DNA of 64,000 bases from positions 1-64,000 of the forward strand of contig JAFSBX010000061.1 of NCBI GenBank assembly GCA_017437065.1. Direction: 5' to 3'. Under the pieces are notes generated by a model, which saw nothing but the letters and a program-made list of their open reading frames with translations, was not told where the DNA came from and did no database searches. Made by a program: the position numbers and the translations under genes. Below, piece by piece: positions 53,705 to 63,437 of this stretch; the stretch's first letter is position 1; each line of letters begins with the position of its first letter. The stretch comes from Lachnospiraceae bacterium (GTDB lineage: Bacteria; Bacillota; Clostridia; Lachnospirales; Lachnospiraceae).

Positions 53705-54616
53705 TTATTTCAAAATACTCAAAAGATGCTCAAAATATTCCGGAAGAGGTGCATTCACTTCCAAATATTCTCCCGTTCTTGGATGCATAACCCCTAATGT
53801 CATAGCGTGTAATGTCTGCCCTTCTAATTTAAAGGATGACTTCAAAGTTCCATAAACCTCATCCCCTAATAACGGATGTCCCAGACTCGCCATATGAACG
53901 CGAATTTGATGCGTTCTGCCTGTTTCCAGCTCACATTCCACATAGGTATACTTTTCAAAACGCTGTAAAACTTTTACATGGGTTATAGCTTCTTTTCCGT
54001 TTTTTTCATTAATCGCCATTTTCTTTCTGTCTACCGGATGCCTTCCTATGGGTTTATGAATAGTATATTCATCCTCTTTTAAAACCCCATGACAAATAGC
54101 CCTGTATTTTCTCGTTATAGAATGTTCCTTTAACTGTTCTGCTATGCAATTATGCGCAAAGTCATTTTTACATACAATTAAAGAACCTGTTGTATCCATG
54201 TCAATCCTATGCACAATTCCGGGACGCATAACACCATTAATTCCTGATAGCCGGCCTTTACAATGATACATAATCGCATTCACCAAAGTTCCCGTAAAAT
54301 GTCCTGCAGCCGGATGAACTACCATCCCTTTCGGTTTATTTACAATCAGAATATCCTCATCTTCATACAAAACAGAAATCGGTATATTTTCCGGCACAAT
54401 ATCCGGTTCCACAGATTCCGGTATCTGAAATACAACTTCATCATCTGTCCGCATCCGATAATTTGCCTTTACAACGTTTCCATTTACCAAAACCTGTCCA
54501 TCTTTTATTAGCTTTTGTATATATGAACGCGACAAAGAATCGATAAGGCTGTTAATGCACTTATCGATTCTTTCGTCTTCCCATTCTTCAGTTACAATAA
54601 AACGGAATTCTTCCAT
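53705..54616 (-). CDS. rluD: RluD-like pseudouridine synthase
   Basis: This 303-residue enzyme has an S4 domain (residues 15-75, ERIDKCINSLIDSLSRSYIQ) and a catalytic domain with HRIDMDTTGSL (Asp near 138) and TGRTHQIRVHMASLGHPLLG. It sits directly after lspA, the same order as B. subtilis ylyB-lspA, which supports the RluD type. Modification of helix 69 of 23S rRNA is the family role. Confidence 0.9.
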   Translation of the reverse strand: MEEFRFIVTEEWEDERIDKCINSLIDSLSRSYIQKLIKDGQVLVNGNVVKANYRMRTDDEVVFQIPESVEPDIVPENIPISVLYEDEDILIVNKPKGMVVHPAAGHFTGTLVNAIMYHCKGRLSGINGVMRPGIVHRIDMDTTGSLIVCKNDFAHNCIAEQLKEHSITRKYRAICHGVLKEDEYTIHKPIGRHPVDRKKMAINEKNGKEAITHVKVLQRFEKYTYVECELETGRTHQIRVHMASLGHPLLGDEVYGTLKSSFKLEGQTLHAMTLGVMHPRTGEYLEVNAPLPEYFEHLLSILK

Positions 54617-54617
54617 A

Positions 54618-55145
54618 TTATTTATCTCCAGAAATCTTTTTTCTCTTTAAAGTCAAAAAACTAAAATCTTCTTCTTTATAAACGAATAGTACTAAAACGA
54701 CAAGTATTGCCATGGAAATAGTCACATACATATCCGCTACATTAAAAATAGGAAAATTAATCAAAACAAATGACAAAAAATCCACTACATAATCAAACCG
54801 AAGGCGATCTATCATATTTCCGATACCTCCGCCAGCAATCATAACCGCAATTATATGTAACAAATTATATTTTTTTTCATCCGGAACCTTATACAGAACA
54901 AACACTACACCACATAAAATTATCACACTCATAATCAAAAAGAAAACTTTCTGATTCTGTAATACTCCAAATGCAGCACCTCTGTTCTCCAAATACTTCA
55001 ATTCAAAAACTCCGGAAATAATTGGGATTGCCGGCTGATTCTTTAATTTTAATATTGCCCAGTACTTAGTCACTTGATCTAATGCAACCAATACTATAAG
55101 CACAATTACATCTGCCAGCAAAAAAGCTCTTTTCCTCTTACTCAT
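54618..55145 (-). CDS. lspA: Lipoprotein signal peptidase
   Basis: This encodes 175 residues from ATG 55145 (AGGAGC upstream); the frame is open further up. It has four membrane helices. The catalytic aspartates are in GNMIDRL and FNVADMYV, with NRGAAFGVL near residue 60. It cleaves signal peptides at the lipobox of diacylglyceryl-prolipoproteins such as LivK and DacF in this window. It is 1 base from rluD. Confidence 0.95.
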   Translation of the reverse strand: MSKRKRAFLLADVIVLIVLVALDQVTKYWAILKLKNQPAIPIISGVFELKYLENRGAAFGVLQNQKVFFLIMSVIILCGVVFVLYKVPDEKKYNLLHIIAVMIAGGGIGNMIDRLRFDYVVDFLSFVLINFPIFNVADMYVTISMAILVVLVLFVYKEEDFSFLTLKRKKISGDK

Positions 55146-55215
55146 CTTTGCTCCTATACTCGCCCAAAAGTTTATACTCTCTTTTAGCGTATATTCTAAT
55201 TTAGATTCCCTCAAA

Positions 55216-56325
55216 TTATTCTGCCATATCATCTTCACTAAAATATATTTCTTTCACTGCATTCAGAATATCTTCATCGGAAACAGTTGTATCAATTACT
55301 GCCTTTCCGACTTTCTTTAAAAGTACAAACTTAATCTTGCCTTCTTCCATTTTCTTATCGGATTTTGTCAATTTCAAAATCTCCTCCGGATCAATTCCAT
55401 CTACGGAAATCGGCAGATAAAATGGTACGAACATATCTCTGATTTCATAATACTCATCCATTGACAAAAGCTCATGTTTCCATGAAATATACGCAGCTGC
55501 AACCGCACCAAGTGCAACACACTCTCCATGCAGAAGTTCAAAATTTTTCGCTTTTTCAATAGCATGTCCAATCGTATGACCAAAATTTAAAAGTGCACGA
55601 TCACCTTTTTCTGTAGGATCTTTTTCTACTACAAGCTTCTTTATTGTGCAACTCTTCATAATCATTTCTTCAAGAACATCAAGATCTCTTTCACAGATTT
55701 CGTACATATTCTCAATCAGCCATTCATAAAAAATATGGTCTTTGATAAGTCCATGCTTCATAACCTCTGCAAATCCTGCAAAAAACTGTCTTTCCTCTAA
55801 GGACTTTAATACAGCCATGTTCATATAAACCAACCTTGGCATATGGAAAGCACCAACCATATTTTTATAACCGTCAAAATCAACGCCTGTTTTTCCTCCA
55901 ATACTGCTGTCACACTGTGCAAGAAGCGTTGTTGGAATTTGTATAAAATCAATTCCTCTCAAATAGGTTGCTGCCGTATAACCTGTCAAATCGCCGACTA
56001 CACCACCTCCCAGAGCAATCAACATATCTTTTCTGTCAAATCCTTCTTCAATTAAAAAGGTATATAAATTTTTTACAACATCCAGATTCTTGCTTTCTTC
56101 TCCTGCCGGAAATGAAAATATTACAGCCTTTTTAGATATATCTGCTACTAAATTTTTCAGTTCTTCTCCATATAACTTTTCTACCGTAGAGTCTGTAACA
56201 ATACAGAACTTATGATTCTGTGCTCCCAACTCTTTCAATTCGTCCGTCAAATCTTCAAAGCTTTTTGAAAATACTATATCATAGCAAGGCTTTTTATTAT
56301 AATTAATTTCCATTCTCTGTGCCAT
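55216..56325 (-). CDS. aroB: 3-dehydroquinate synthase
   Basis: This 369-residue enzyme converts DAHP to dehydroquinate in the shikimate pathway. ALGGGVVGDLTGYTAATYLRG (split as ALGGGVVGDLTG and YTAATYLRG, about 102-122) binds NAD, and NFGHTIGHAIEKA and HGECVALGAVAA hold the zinc His residues. AAGGAT precedes the ATG. It runs with lspA and rluD after a 70-bp gap. Confidence 0.96.
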   Translation of the reverse strand: MAQRMEINYNKKPCYDIVFSKSFEDLTDELKELGAQNHKFCIVTDSTVEKLYGEELKNLVADISKKAVIFSFPAGEESKNLDVVKNLYTFLIEEGFDRKDMLIALGGGVVGDLTGYTAATYLRGIDFIQIPTTLLAQCDSSIGGKTGVDFDGYKNMVGAFHMPRLVYMNMAVLKSLEERQFFAGFAEVMKHGLIKDHIFYEWLIENMYEICERDLDVLEEMIMKSCTIKKLVVEKDPTEKGDRALLNFGHTIGHAIEKAKNFELLHGECVALGAVAAAYISWKHELLSMDEYYEIRDMFVPFYLPISVDGIDPEEILKLTKSDKKMEEGKIKFVLLKKVGKAVIDTTVSDEDILNAVKEIYFSEDDMAE

Positions 56326-56386
56326 ATAACACCATCCTTATATTTTTAAAAGTATTGTAACTATTCAGTACCTTCATAGTTACATG

Positions 56387-56423
56387 CAAAAACTTCCTGT
56401 CAGACTTTTATTGAGACAGGAAG
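56387..56423 (-). terminator. Terminator between sepF and aroB
   Basis: On the minus strand CTTCCTGTC (56423-56415) pairs with GACAGGAAG (56401-56393), then TTTTT. A second hairpin GTAACTA/TAGTTAC lies at 56357-56383. Confidence 0.85.
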
Positions 56424-56441
56424 CTATAAATTTAAACCGTT

Positions 56442-56948
56442 TTAGAATCCATTATTAATCGGAACATCAAATGAACCGGATAATATTTCCTGAAAATCTC
56501 CCGAGATATCTACACTTGCAGGGGTAATAATAAAAATATAATGTGAAATCTTCTGTAAATTGCCACTTATTGCAAAGCAGGAACCGGAAGTAAAATCAAT
56601 AATACGTTGTGCTACTTCCACATCAAGACCTTCCAAATTCAAAACCACTGTTCTATTTGCAAGTAATGTTTCCGTAATCTCACGTGCATCCTCTACATTT
56701 GTAGGTTTAATCACACAAACTTCCATACCTGTGCCGGATACCTTCTTTGTACGAATAGGTGTCACTTTTGCAACCGATCTTTTAGAAATTCTATCTGCAT
56801 CCAAAGAAGTTTCTTTTGTCTGTGTAATTTTACGAACAGGAGCTTCTACTTCCTCTCCATCATCATAATCGTCATAATCATCGTAATCATCATAATCGTC
56901 ATCATCATTTAATTTCATAACATTTAAAAGTTTATCCATTACACTCAT
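56442..56948 (-). CDS. sepF: Cell division protein SepF
   Basis: This 168-residue protein has an N-terminal membrane-targeting helix (MSVMDKLLNVMKLN), an acidic linker with repeated D-D-Y units (residues 15-32) and a C-terminal SepF domain (75-160) with VVLNLEGLDVEVAQRIIDF and SGSCFAISGNLQKIS. It links FtsZ to the membrane. It lies downstream of yggS, as in Firmicutes. The D-D-Y tract comes from a repeated 9-base unit in the DNA. Confidence 0.93.
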   Translation of the reverse strand: MSVMDKLLNVMKLNDDDDYDDYDDYDDYDDGEEVEAPVRKITQTKETSLDADRISKRSVAKVTPIRTKKVSGTGMEVCVIKPTNVEDAREITETLLANRTVVLNLEGLDVEVAQRIIDFTSGSCFAISGNLQKISHYIFIITPASVDISGDFQEILSGSFDVPINNGF

Positions 56949-57012
56949 TTTTGTCCTCTTTCTGCATCTGTAAATGCGTCAGCTGAAAACATATCTTTCA
57001 ACTTATATTTCT

Positions 57013-57714
57013 CTATTTACTAACCGCTGTGTAATCCCGTTCTCCAAATATCCCTGTTCCTACACGGACATATGTTGCCCCTTCTTCAACAGCGACCTGA
57101 TAATCTCCTGTCATACCCATGGATAACACACCCATAGAAACATTATCAATGTTTTTGTGCATTATGTCAACAGATAATTGCCGTAATTTCACAAAATATT
57201 GCCTGTTTTCCTCCGCGTTTTCTACATATGGTGCTATTGTCATAAGTCCTTTTATGGCAATTCCCGGAAGCATGGAAATCTCTTTGATAAGTTCAGCAGC
57301 AGCCTCGGATGTAGTTCCAAACTTTGTTTCTTCCTCTGCCACATTAACTTCTACCAGAATATTTGCCGTTACATTCTTTTTCACAGCTTCTTTGCTGATT
57401 TCTTCTGCAAGTCGTAAAGAATCTACACTATGAATTAAATAAGCCTTATCTACAATATACTTTACTTTATTACGCTGTAAATGACCTATCATATGCCATT
57501 TGATGTCCTTGGGCATAACCTCATATTTTTCTACAAGTTCCTGCACTTTATTTTCGCCAAAGTGTCTGCATCCGCTTTCATATGCTTCCTCCAGCATAGA
57601 TACCGGTTTTGTTTTGCTTACTGCAATCAAAGTAACATCTTCTACGTTTCGATTTGCTTTTTTACAGGCATCTGTTATATTTTCTTCCACTTGCTTTATG
57701 TTTTCCTTAATCAT
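57013..57714 (-). CDS. YggS/YlmE-family PLP homeostasis protein
   Basis: This 233-residue PLP-binding barrel has VTLIAVSKTKP with the cofactor Lys-34, FGENKVQEL and GHLQRNKVK. MGMTGDYQVAVEEGATYVRVG (split as MGMTGDYQ and VAVEEGATYVRVG) completes the site. It maintains vitamin B6 and amino acid pools; it has no known catalytic activity. It is between sepF and the HlyD-like gene. Confidence 0.93.
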   Translation of the reverse strand: MIKENIKQVEENITDACKKANRNVEDVTLIAVSKTKPVSMLEEAYESGCRHFGENKVQELVEKYEVMPKDIKWHMIGHLQRNKVKYIVDKAYLIHSVDSLRLAEEISKEAVKKNVTANILVEVNVAEEETKFGTTSEAAAELIKEISMLPGIAIKGLMTIAPYVENAEENRQYFVKLRQLSVDIMHKNIDNVSMGVLSMGMTGDYQVAVEEGATYVRVGTGIFGERDYTAVSK

Positions 57715-57743
57715 TTCAATTCACCTCAATATACATAACTCAT

Positions 57744-59141
57744 TTATTCGTAAATAAAATCATCCTCATTTACAGTAGACGCATCTAATACAATATAATC
57801 ATATACATTCAGACCATATGCCGTATTAGATTGAACAATGGCATACTCATCATTCTGATATAAGATAACAATCTGCTTAAAATCTGCATACCCTTTATTA
57901 ATATTATAAACACCAATCAAAGACCCTTGTTTGCTGATGGTATAGCTTTCTGTGGAATCCGGCTTAATCAGCCGGTCACCGATTCTTAAAGCAGAATCAT
58001 CCAAATAATACGTTCCATCCTCTTCATTATACACCGTAGTCTCAATAAATTCCGTACTCTGTGTTCCATCTTCCAGATATGTTTCACGCATCACACCATA
58101 TTCATCATTTTTTCCACCCTGCGTTACATATTCCTCGGGAATCAGATAAAATTGTTTTTCAACAATAGACGAATTCGGTATCTTCAATCCACTGTCTTCC
58201 TCTAAAATTAACTCTATATCAATATATCTTTCTGTACAAAAAGTAACCATGGAATTAGAAAAACTTAAACCAACTAAAGATTGCCCGTCAGCCGTAGTAT
58301 AAGTACTTACCTTTCCCCATGCAGTATCCTGATTTTTCAGAAAACGCACTTTAACATAATCTTCTTCCAAAAGTTCTTTTGCTTTTTCTTCATCTGTCTG
58401 TATAACAATCATCCAATTATCATTTGTTGCAAGCTTGTATACCGCATCCTGTGCTGCAACCAACTCATTACTGACAAGCTGACTCTTGTTATAGTCTTTC
58501 GCTTCAAAGTCTTCTGTTGTTAAAGTTTCCGGTGTTTTTTCTTCAAAGCCATCTACAGAATAAATAACAATACCTGTGGATGCCGAATTTCCATATGTAA
58601 TCAAAGAAGAACCATTTCCCAGACTATCTGCATTTTCAAGAAGACTAATATTCGCCAGTTTCAAAACAGTTCCTTTTACACCATACTTAAAATCATAAAC
58701 AGATGCAAACTTATCTTTTGAAAAGGTATTTACAAAACCTGATATTTCCGTTTTAAGCTCTGATAAATCTTCATCCGAAAGTGCATTTTCGCCAAGTGCA
58801 GCCGAATTTATATAATCCGACAATTTTCCTGTTTCATCTACGGTATAAACAAGGTCGTTATATGCAACCCGTTCTCCCTCTCTTGCATAATAATTGATAT
58901 ATCCAGCACTATTACTGTAAAAAATGCTTTCTTCCCGGAGCGCAATTCCTTTATAAATATTATTTGTAGAAAGAGACCCTTTCGTCACTTCATATCCAAC
59001 AATGTGCTTGTCTGTAAAATAAGTAAATACACAAATAATAATATAAACAAATACAACCCCGAAAATAATCATACCTATATTAATATTCAGTGGTTTTCTA
59101 TATCTAGTTACTTTGTTGTTGGATGGATTTTTTTGTGCCAA
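57744..59141 (-). CDS. HlyD-like membrane protein of the division cluster
   Basis: This encodes 465 residues from TTG 59141, with GGAGG eight bases upstream; the longer frame has no start signal. One membrane helix (about 25-45), then a beta-rich extracytoplasmic region with a barrel-sandwich-like YYAREGERVAYNDLVYTVDE near residue 83, as in HlyD-type adaptors, followed by unknown beta domains. No partner exporter gene is near. Its place between yggS/sepF and the P-loop gene is seen in other Lachnospiraceae. Role unknown, perhaps in division or the envelope. Confidence 0.7.
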   Translation of the reverse strand: MAQKNPSNNKVTRYRKPLNINIGMIIFGVVFVYIIICVFTYFTDKHIVGYEVTKGSLSTNNIYKGIALREESIFYSNSAGYINYYAREGERVAYNDLVYTVDETGKLSDYINSAALGENALSDEDLSELKTEISGFVNTFSKDKFASVYDFKYGVKGTVLKLANISLLENADSLGNGSSLITYGNSASTGIVIYSVDGFEEKTPETLTTEDFEAKDYNKSQLVSNELVAAQDAVYKLATNDNWMIVIQTDEEKAKELLEEDYVKVRFLKNQDTAWGKVSTYTTADGQSLVGLSFSNSMVTFCTERYIDIELILEEDSGLKIPNSSIVEKQFYLIPEEYVTQGGKNDEYGVMRETYLEDGTQSTEFIETTVYNEEDGTYYLDDSALRIGDRLIKPDSTESYTISKQGSLIGVYNINKGYADFKQIVILYQNDEYAIVQSNTAYGLNVYDYIVLDASTVNEDDFIYE

Positions 59142-59197
59142 AATATAACCTCCATTTTTCCAAAAATCCACTGCAAAAACTGCATGCCTGTTATTCC

Positions 59198-59226
59198 GAA
59201 AAAAAACCCCGGAAAGCATCCGAGGC
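59198..59226 (-). terminator. Terminator after the small P-loop gene
   Basis: On the minus strand CCTCGG (59225-59220) pairs with CCGGGG (59212-59207), with one G-U pair, followed by a run of T (59206-59199). Confidence 0.75.
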
Positions 59227-59271
59227 TTTTGTATTACACTGGCTTCCTCCTATAGAGAAAGCGTCCTGCTC

Positions 59272-59691
59272 TTAAAGAGAAACAATAACTTTTGATTTCA
59301 CTGCTTCCGGTAACTCTGCTTCATCCAAAGATACACTCAACACAAAATCAACTTTAAATTGTTCACTGAATTTTTCAAGTTTATCTACAACCGGTTGCAT
59401 ATCTTTATCTTCAAGACATGCAATCTTTAAGAAACTATCAAGATACATCTGCTGTAAATCTCTGTCCTGAGATAAAATTCCACTGATAAATCCTAAAAAT
59501 TCATCACTGTTTGTTATCATGTATTCCGATACATCTATAAGTCTTACCTTATTATTCAGTTCATACATATGCTTCCCGCTTTTGTCAAGATATACGATAC
59601 TTCCCTGTGTTTCTGTTACTGCACCGTTTACCTTATCTAACAGCTGTTTTGTCTTACCTTTACCTTTTTTGCCTACAATTAATTGAACCAT
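59272..59691 (-). CDS. Small P-loop protein of unknown function
   Basis: This encodes 139 residues from ATG 59691 (AGGAGGG upstream). MVQLIVGKKGKGKTKQLLDK carries a Walker A-like GKKGKGKTK (7-15), and residues 30-80 follow a short ATPase-like beta/alpha pattern. There is no clear Walker B aspartate; VDFVLSVSLDEAEL near residue 120 could play that part. It lies in the division cluster and is often called PilT-like, which I cannot support. It may act as a small ATPase or regulatory GTPase-like protein. Confidence 0.7.
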   Translation of the reverse strand: MVQLIVGKKGKGKTKQLLDKVNGAVTETQGSIVYLDKSGKHMYELNNKVRLIDVSEYMITNSDEFLGFISGILSQDRDLQQMYLDSFLKIACLEDKDMQPVVDKLEKFSEQFKVDFVLSVSLDEAELPEAVKSKVIVSL

Positions 59692-59761
59692 TGGTGAACC
59701 CTCCTGCCGTAAATTTGATATACAAAGCACACACGAAAATTCTTTATATAATCTTATTCTT

Positions 59762-59790
59762 ATTATAGTTTATATCTTTGTAAAAAACAA
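59762..59790 (-). promoter_or_regulatory. Promoter for the small P-loop gene
   Basis: On the minus strand TTGTTT (59790-59785) is followed after 17 bases by a perfect TATAAT (59767-59762). Confidence 0.65.
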
Positions 59791-59793
59791 CAA

Positions 59794-60771
59794 CTATTTC
59801 CGTATTTCACCTAATAATTCTGTCATTTGTGCATATAAAATATCTCTGGATTCCGCGCTGAGAATAACAGAAATATATGGCTGTCCTGCTGTATCTTTTG
59901 ACAAAAGTACAAGACAATGTCTTGCTGCTGTCGTCGTACCTGTTTTTCCTCCAATAACCGTTACCTTTTCCGGCATAACACATGTATCGTTTAAATACCA
60001 GTTGGTTGATTTTACGGAAATTTCCTTTTCGTTTCCCGCGGCATCATGATACACTGTATCATAAGAAGCCATATGTATAATTTCTGTAAACAAATCGTAC
60101 TTCACTGCTTCATTAAATATCAGATACATATCATAAGCAGTCACATAATGACTATCATCTGTAAGTCCATGAGGATTTACAAAATTACTGTTGGTAGCTC
60201 CGATACGTTTTGCTTCTTCGTTCATCATTGTTGCAAACCCATCCACGGAACCACCGATATGCTCTGCTATCATAACTGCTACGTCATTGGCAGAATACAT
60301 AAGCAGTATGTGAAGCGCCTGATCTAAAGTCATGGAGTCCCCCGGTTTTACACCACACAACTGTGCTCCGGATTCAGAAATTTTTACGTTTTCTGATGCT
60401 GTCAGTATATCATTGGGATTACCGTATTTTAATGCAACAAGTGCCGTCAAAACCTTCGTAAGACTTGCCGGATGCAATTTTTCATATACATTTTTGGCAT
60501 AAAGAACTTCTCCATTGTCTACATCAAAAAGAGCTGCTGCACTTACGGAGGTCATATCCACATCTTCCGGCATGATATCTTCTGATACAACGCACAAATC
60601 TTCCGCAAAAGTAGATGCTGTATCCTGCATTTCCGTATTAACAATCCTGAAACTGCTAACAGAAGAATCCGGATTATACTTAAAAGTATAAGAAACATTT
60701 CCGCATCCTGTAAGCACCATACAGACTGCTAACGTTGCAATACACATTCTTATCTTATTTGTACATTTCAC
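59794..60771 (-). CDS. dacF: D-alanyl-D-alanine carboxypeptidase, lipoprotein
   Basis: This 325-residue penicillin-binding protein has a lipobox LTGCGN (Cys near 23), SLTK (Ser-xx-Lys, near 103), SAN (near 160) and KTG (near 275). It trims the terminal D-alanine of peptidoglycan stem peptides outside the membrane. It differs from DacA/PBP5 by the lipoprotein anchor and the missing C-terminal helix. It overlaps the mgsA-like gene by 17 bp. The exact paralogue name is uncertain. Confidence 0.88.
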   Translation of the reverse strand: MKCTNKIRMCIATLAVCMVLTGCGNVSYTFKYNPDSSVSSFRIVNTEMQDTASTFAEDLCVVSEDIMPEDVDMTSVSAAALFDVDNGEVLYAKNVYEKLHPASLTKVLTALVALKYGNPNDILTASENVKISESGAQLCGVKPGDSMTLDQALHILLMYSANDVAVMIAEHIGGSVDGFATMMNEEAKRIGATNSNFVNPHGLTDDSHYVTAYDMYLIFNEAVKYDLFTEIIHMASYDTVYHDAAGNEKEISVKSTNWYLNDTCVMPEKVTVIGGKTGTTTAARHCLVLLSKDTAGQPYISVILSAESRDILYAQMTELLGEIRK

Positions 60772-61150
60772 GCCACTCTAAATCTCCTCTGTCCAGTGAT
60801 TTAATTAGCAATTCTGCTGAAGCCAAGTTCGTAGCAAGCGGAATGTTATGCATATCACACAGCTTTACTACGTTGTTGACATCCGGTTCATGTACTTTCG
60901 GAGTCAGTGGATCTCTTAAAAAAATCACCAAATCAATCTGATTATGTTCTATTTGTGCTCCAATCTGCTGTTCGCCACCTAAATGTCCCGCAAGATATTT
61001 GTGGATATTCAGATTAGTTACTTCTTCAATCAATCTTCCTGTAGTTCCTGTCGCATAAAGTTCATTTTTACTTAAGATTCCTCTATAAGCAATGCAAAAG
61101 TTCTGCATTAATTTTTTCTTTGTATCATGAGCAATTAACGCAATGTTCAT
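60755..61150 (-). CDS. mgsA: Methylglyoxal-synthase-like protein
   Basis: This encodes 131 residues from ATG 61150 (GAGAGGG seven bases upstream). [26 protein letters not shown] and [13 protein letters not shown] match MgsA. The motif LGGDQQ of E. coli reads LGGEQQ here (Glu-60), where Asp-71 is the proposed catalytic base, and W-D-P-L reads R-D-P-L; HEPDV keeps the second Asp. It lies between rodA/ftsW and dacF. Either a weaker enzyme or a regulatory relative is possible, so the name is provisional. Confidence 0.75.
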   Translation of the reverse strand: MNIALIAHDTKKKLMQNFCIAYRGILSKNELYATGTTGRLIEEVTNLNIHKYLAGHLGGEQQIGAQIEHNQIDLVIFLRDPLTPKVHEPDVNNVVKLCDMHNIPLATNLASAELLIKSLDRGDLEWREMYK

Positions 61151-61168
61151 ATTCATACCCTCTCTTAC

Positions 61169-62302
61169 TTAATATTTTTTCCCATGTAATCGTACATTCA
61201 ATACAAATCCAATTCCGATGTATACACTCAATAAAGAGGTAAGCCCATAACTGACTAATGGTAACGGAATACCTGTATTGGGCAATAATCCGGTTGCAAC
61301 CGAAATATTCATAAACCCTTGAAATCCTATTAAAGCAGCCACTCCGGATGCAATAATTGTTCCGGCAAGATTTTTGGCTTTCCTGGCAATGGAAAAACAC
61401 TCTAATACAATCAAAACCAAAAGACCAATGACTGTACAGCATCCCACAAACCCAAATTCTTCACCGATAACCGCAAATATAAAATCTGTCTGCGGCTCTG
61501 ATATAAAATTACCATTTTTCACGGAACTGATTACGTTCGTCTTATATCCCTTACCCATAAGCTGTCCCGAACCAACCGCAATCATGGAATTCATCTGCTG
61601 ATAAGCAATCGTATTTGCATAGTCTTCCGGATGAAGCCACGCAAGAACACGAAGTCTGTGATATGGTTTTATCATTCCCATATCAATTAAAATATTATTT
61701 TCTACCGGCTGTAATATTAGGAAAAATACCGTTGCAACCGCAGGAATCGCAACTGCCAATATGCCTCCAACCAGCTTATAACTGACTCCACCAACAAACA
61801 TTACAACACAAAAGATAATCATAACCATAATACTGGTAGACATATCCGGCTGCAAATAAATCAGCAATAATGGTGGTGCTAAAAGTATAATACAGAGCAT
61901 AATATATTTAAAGGTATTTAAATACTCCTTATTTAACATAATAAACTGTGCAAAAAATAAAATCAATATTATTTTCGCAGATTCCGAAGGCTGAAATTGA
62001 AAACCAAATATATTCAGCCATCGTTGTGCGCCACCTGCTTCTTTTCCAAAAATAGGGAGTTTTACCATGATAAGCAACGCCAAATTCCCAATATACATAA
62101 TCCAATATAATTTTAAAAGTACATTATAATCCAAAAAGGATATGACCACCATAATAAAAGCTCCTGCAATCAATCCTAAAAGCTGTTTTGACTGTACAGA
62201 TTCCTTTGCACTTCCGATTGCCATAACACCGATGACATTCAATGCAATTACCATGATGACTAACTTTATGTCATAATCACGTATCCGGTATTGTTTATGC
62301 AC
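61169..62302 (-). CDS. rodA: RodA/FtsW-type SEDS peptidoglycan polymerase
   Basis: This 377-residue protein starts at GTG 62302, seven bases after AGGAGG. About ten membrane segments; PQTDFIFAVIGEEFG carries the catalytic Asp, and GFQFQPSESAKI and PNTGIPLPLVSYG are SEDS marks. It polymerises lipid II with a class B penicillin-binding protein. RodA and FtsW are hard to tell apart; the place next to min genes fits RodA. Confidence 0.92.
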   Translation of the reverse strand: MHKQYRIRDYDIKLVIMVIALNVIGVMAIGSAKESVQSKQLLGLIAGAFIMVVISFLDYNVLLKLYWIMYIGNLALLIMVKLPIFGKEAGGAQRWLNIFGFQFQPSESAKIILILFFAQFIMLNKEYLNTFKYIMLCIILLAPPLLLIYLQPDMSTSIMVMIIFCVVMFVGGVSYKLVGGILAVAIPAVATVFFLILQPVENNILIDMGMIKPYHRLRVLAWLHPEDYANTIAYQQMNSMIAVGSGQLMGKGYKTNVISSVKNGNFISEPQTDFIFAVIGEEFGFVGCCTVIGLLVLIVLECFSIARKAKNLAGTIIASGVAALIGFQGFMNISVATGLLPNTGIPLPLVSYGLTSLLSVYIGIGFVLNVRLHGKKY

Positions 62303-62321
62303 GGTAAACCTCCTAACCTGC

Positions 62322-62588
62322 TTATTGCTTCAAATCAAGTATGGGAATATTGGCATAGAGTGATGGATTTTTCATATTTCTACCCTTACTGCCGGTTTTT
62401 GTAATTTGTATTTCCATACTTTTTGTATCAATCTTCATGTACTTTGATATTACTTTTGCAATATCTGTTTTTATCATTTCCATCATTTCCGGAGAACAGT
62501 TTGCCCTATCGGAAATTAACAGTATCTTCAGACGGTCTTTTGCAACCTGTCTGGAACTTTTCCTATAAAAAAATCTGCTTATTATCAT
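62322..62588 (-). CDS. minE: Cell division topological specificity factor MinE
   Basis: This 88-residue protein has the MinD-binding helix (residues 8-32: YRKSSRQVAKDRLKILLISD) and the dimer domain (35-85, VISKYMKIDTKSMEIQITK). It releases MinCD from mid-cell and drives oscillation. AAGGAGG precedes the ATG. It comes between minD and rodA. Confidence 0.94.
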   Translation of the reverse strand: MIISRFFYRKSSRQVAKDRLKILLISDRANCSPEMMEMIKTDIAKVISKYMKIDTKSMEIQITKTGSKGRNMKNPSLYANIPILDLKQ

Positions 62589-62603
62589 AATATATCTGCC
62601 TCC

Positions 62604-63395
62604 TTAATTCTTGTGGAAAATACCCGTTACTCTTGTCCAAAACGAAATTCCTTTCTCAAATTCCATAAACGGTACTTCCTGTCCCAATACCCGGCAGCAT
62701 ATATTCTGGTACGCTTTCCCCGCAAGTGTATTATTTCCAACAAGCGGTTCTCCCTGATTTGTTGCAATTACTACGTTTTCATCATCCGGTACGATTCCGA
62801 TAAGCGGAATGGATAAAATATCCGTCACATCCGCGGAAGACATCATATCTCCTCTCCGAACCATATCTACACGCAGTCTGTTGATTATCAAATCAATCTT
62901 TGTAAATTCATTTGCTTCCAAAAGCCCTATAATACGGTCTGCATCTCTGATGGCTGACACTTCCGGTGTAGTCACCACCAGTGCCCTGTCTGCTCCTGCA
63001 ATGGCATTTTTAAATCCCTGTTCAATACCTGCAGGACAATCCAGAATTATGTAATCAAAATGTTGTTTCAAATACTCAATCATTTTGACCATCTGGTCTT
63101 CTCTGACCGCAGATTTATCTTTTGTCTGTGCTGATGGAAGAAGATATAGACTTGGATGACGCTTGTCCTTTATCAACGCCTGCTTCACACGACAATTTCC
63201 TTCCACTACATCCACAAGATTGTATACAATCCTGTTTTCCAGTCCCATAACAACATCCAGATTTCGTAGTCCAATATCCGTATCAATTAAGACTACCTTC
63301 TTTCCCTTTGCTGCAAGACCTGTTCCTACATTTGCGCTGGTTGTAGTTTTTCCAACGCCGCCTTTTCCTGATGTAACAACAATTACTTCGCTCAT
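62604..63395 (-). CDS. minD: Septum site-determining ATPase MinD
   Basis: This 263-residue ATPase has the deviant Walker A GKGGVGKTT (near residues 10-18), switch DCPAGIEQGFKNA and the C-terminal amphipathic helix (EKGISFWTRVTGIF) that binds the membrane. It recruits MinC to block FtsZ at the poles. It lies between minC and minE in the usual order. Confidence 0.96.
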   Translation of the reverse strand: MSEVIVVTSGKGGVGKTTTSANVGTGLAAKGKKVVLIDTDIGLRNLDVVMGLENRIVYNLVDVVEGNCRVKQALIKDKRHPSLYLLPSAQTKDKSAVREDQMVKMIEYLKQHFDYIILDCPAGIEQGFKNAIAGADRALVVTTPEVSAIRDADRIIGLLEANEFTKIDLIINRLRVDMVRRGDMMSSADVTDILSIPLIGIVPDDENVVIATNQGEPLVGNNTLAGKAYQNICCRVLGQEVPFMEFEKGISFWTRVTGIFHKN

Positions 63396-63437
63396 TTTGA
63401 CATGCTCCTTTCAAAAAGCTGTGTCCCCTGAACGTTT

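Noticed and set aside
56850-56920. Microsatellite frameshift in sepF
   Set aside because: The repeated D-D-Y codons stay in frame and the protein is full length; only a variable acidic linker is affected.
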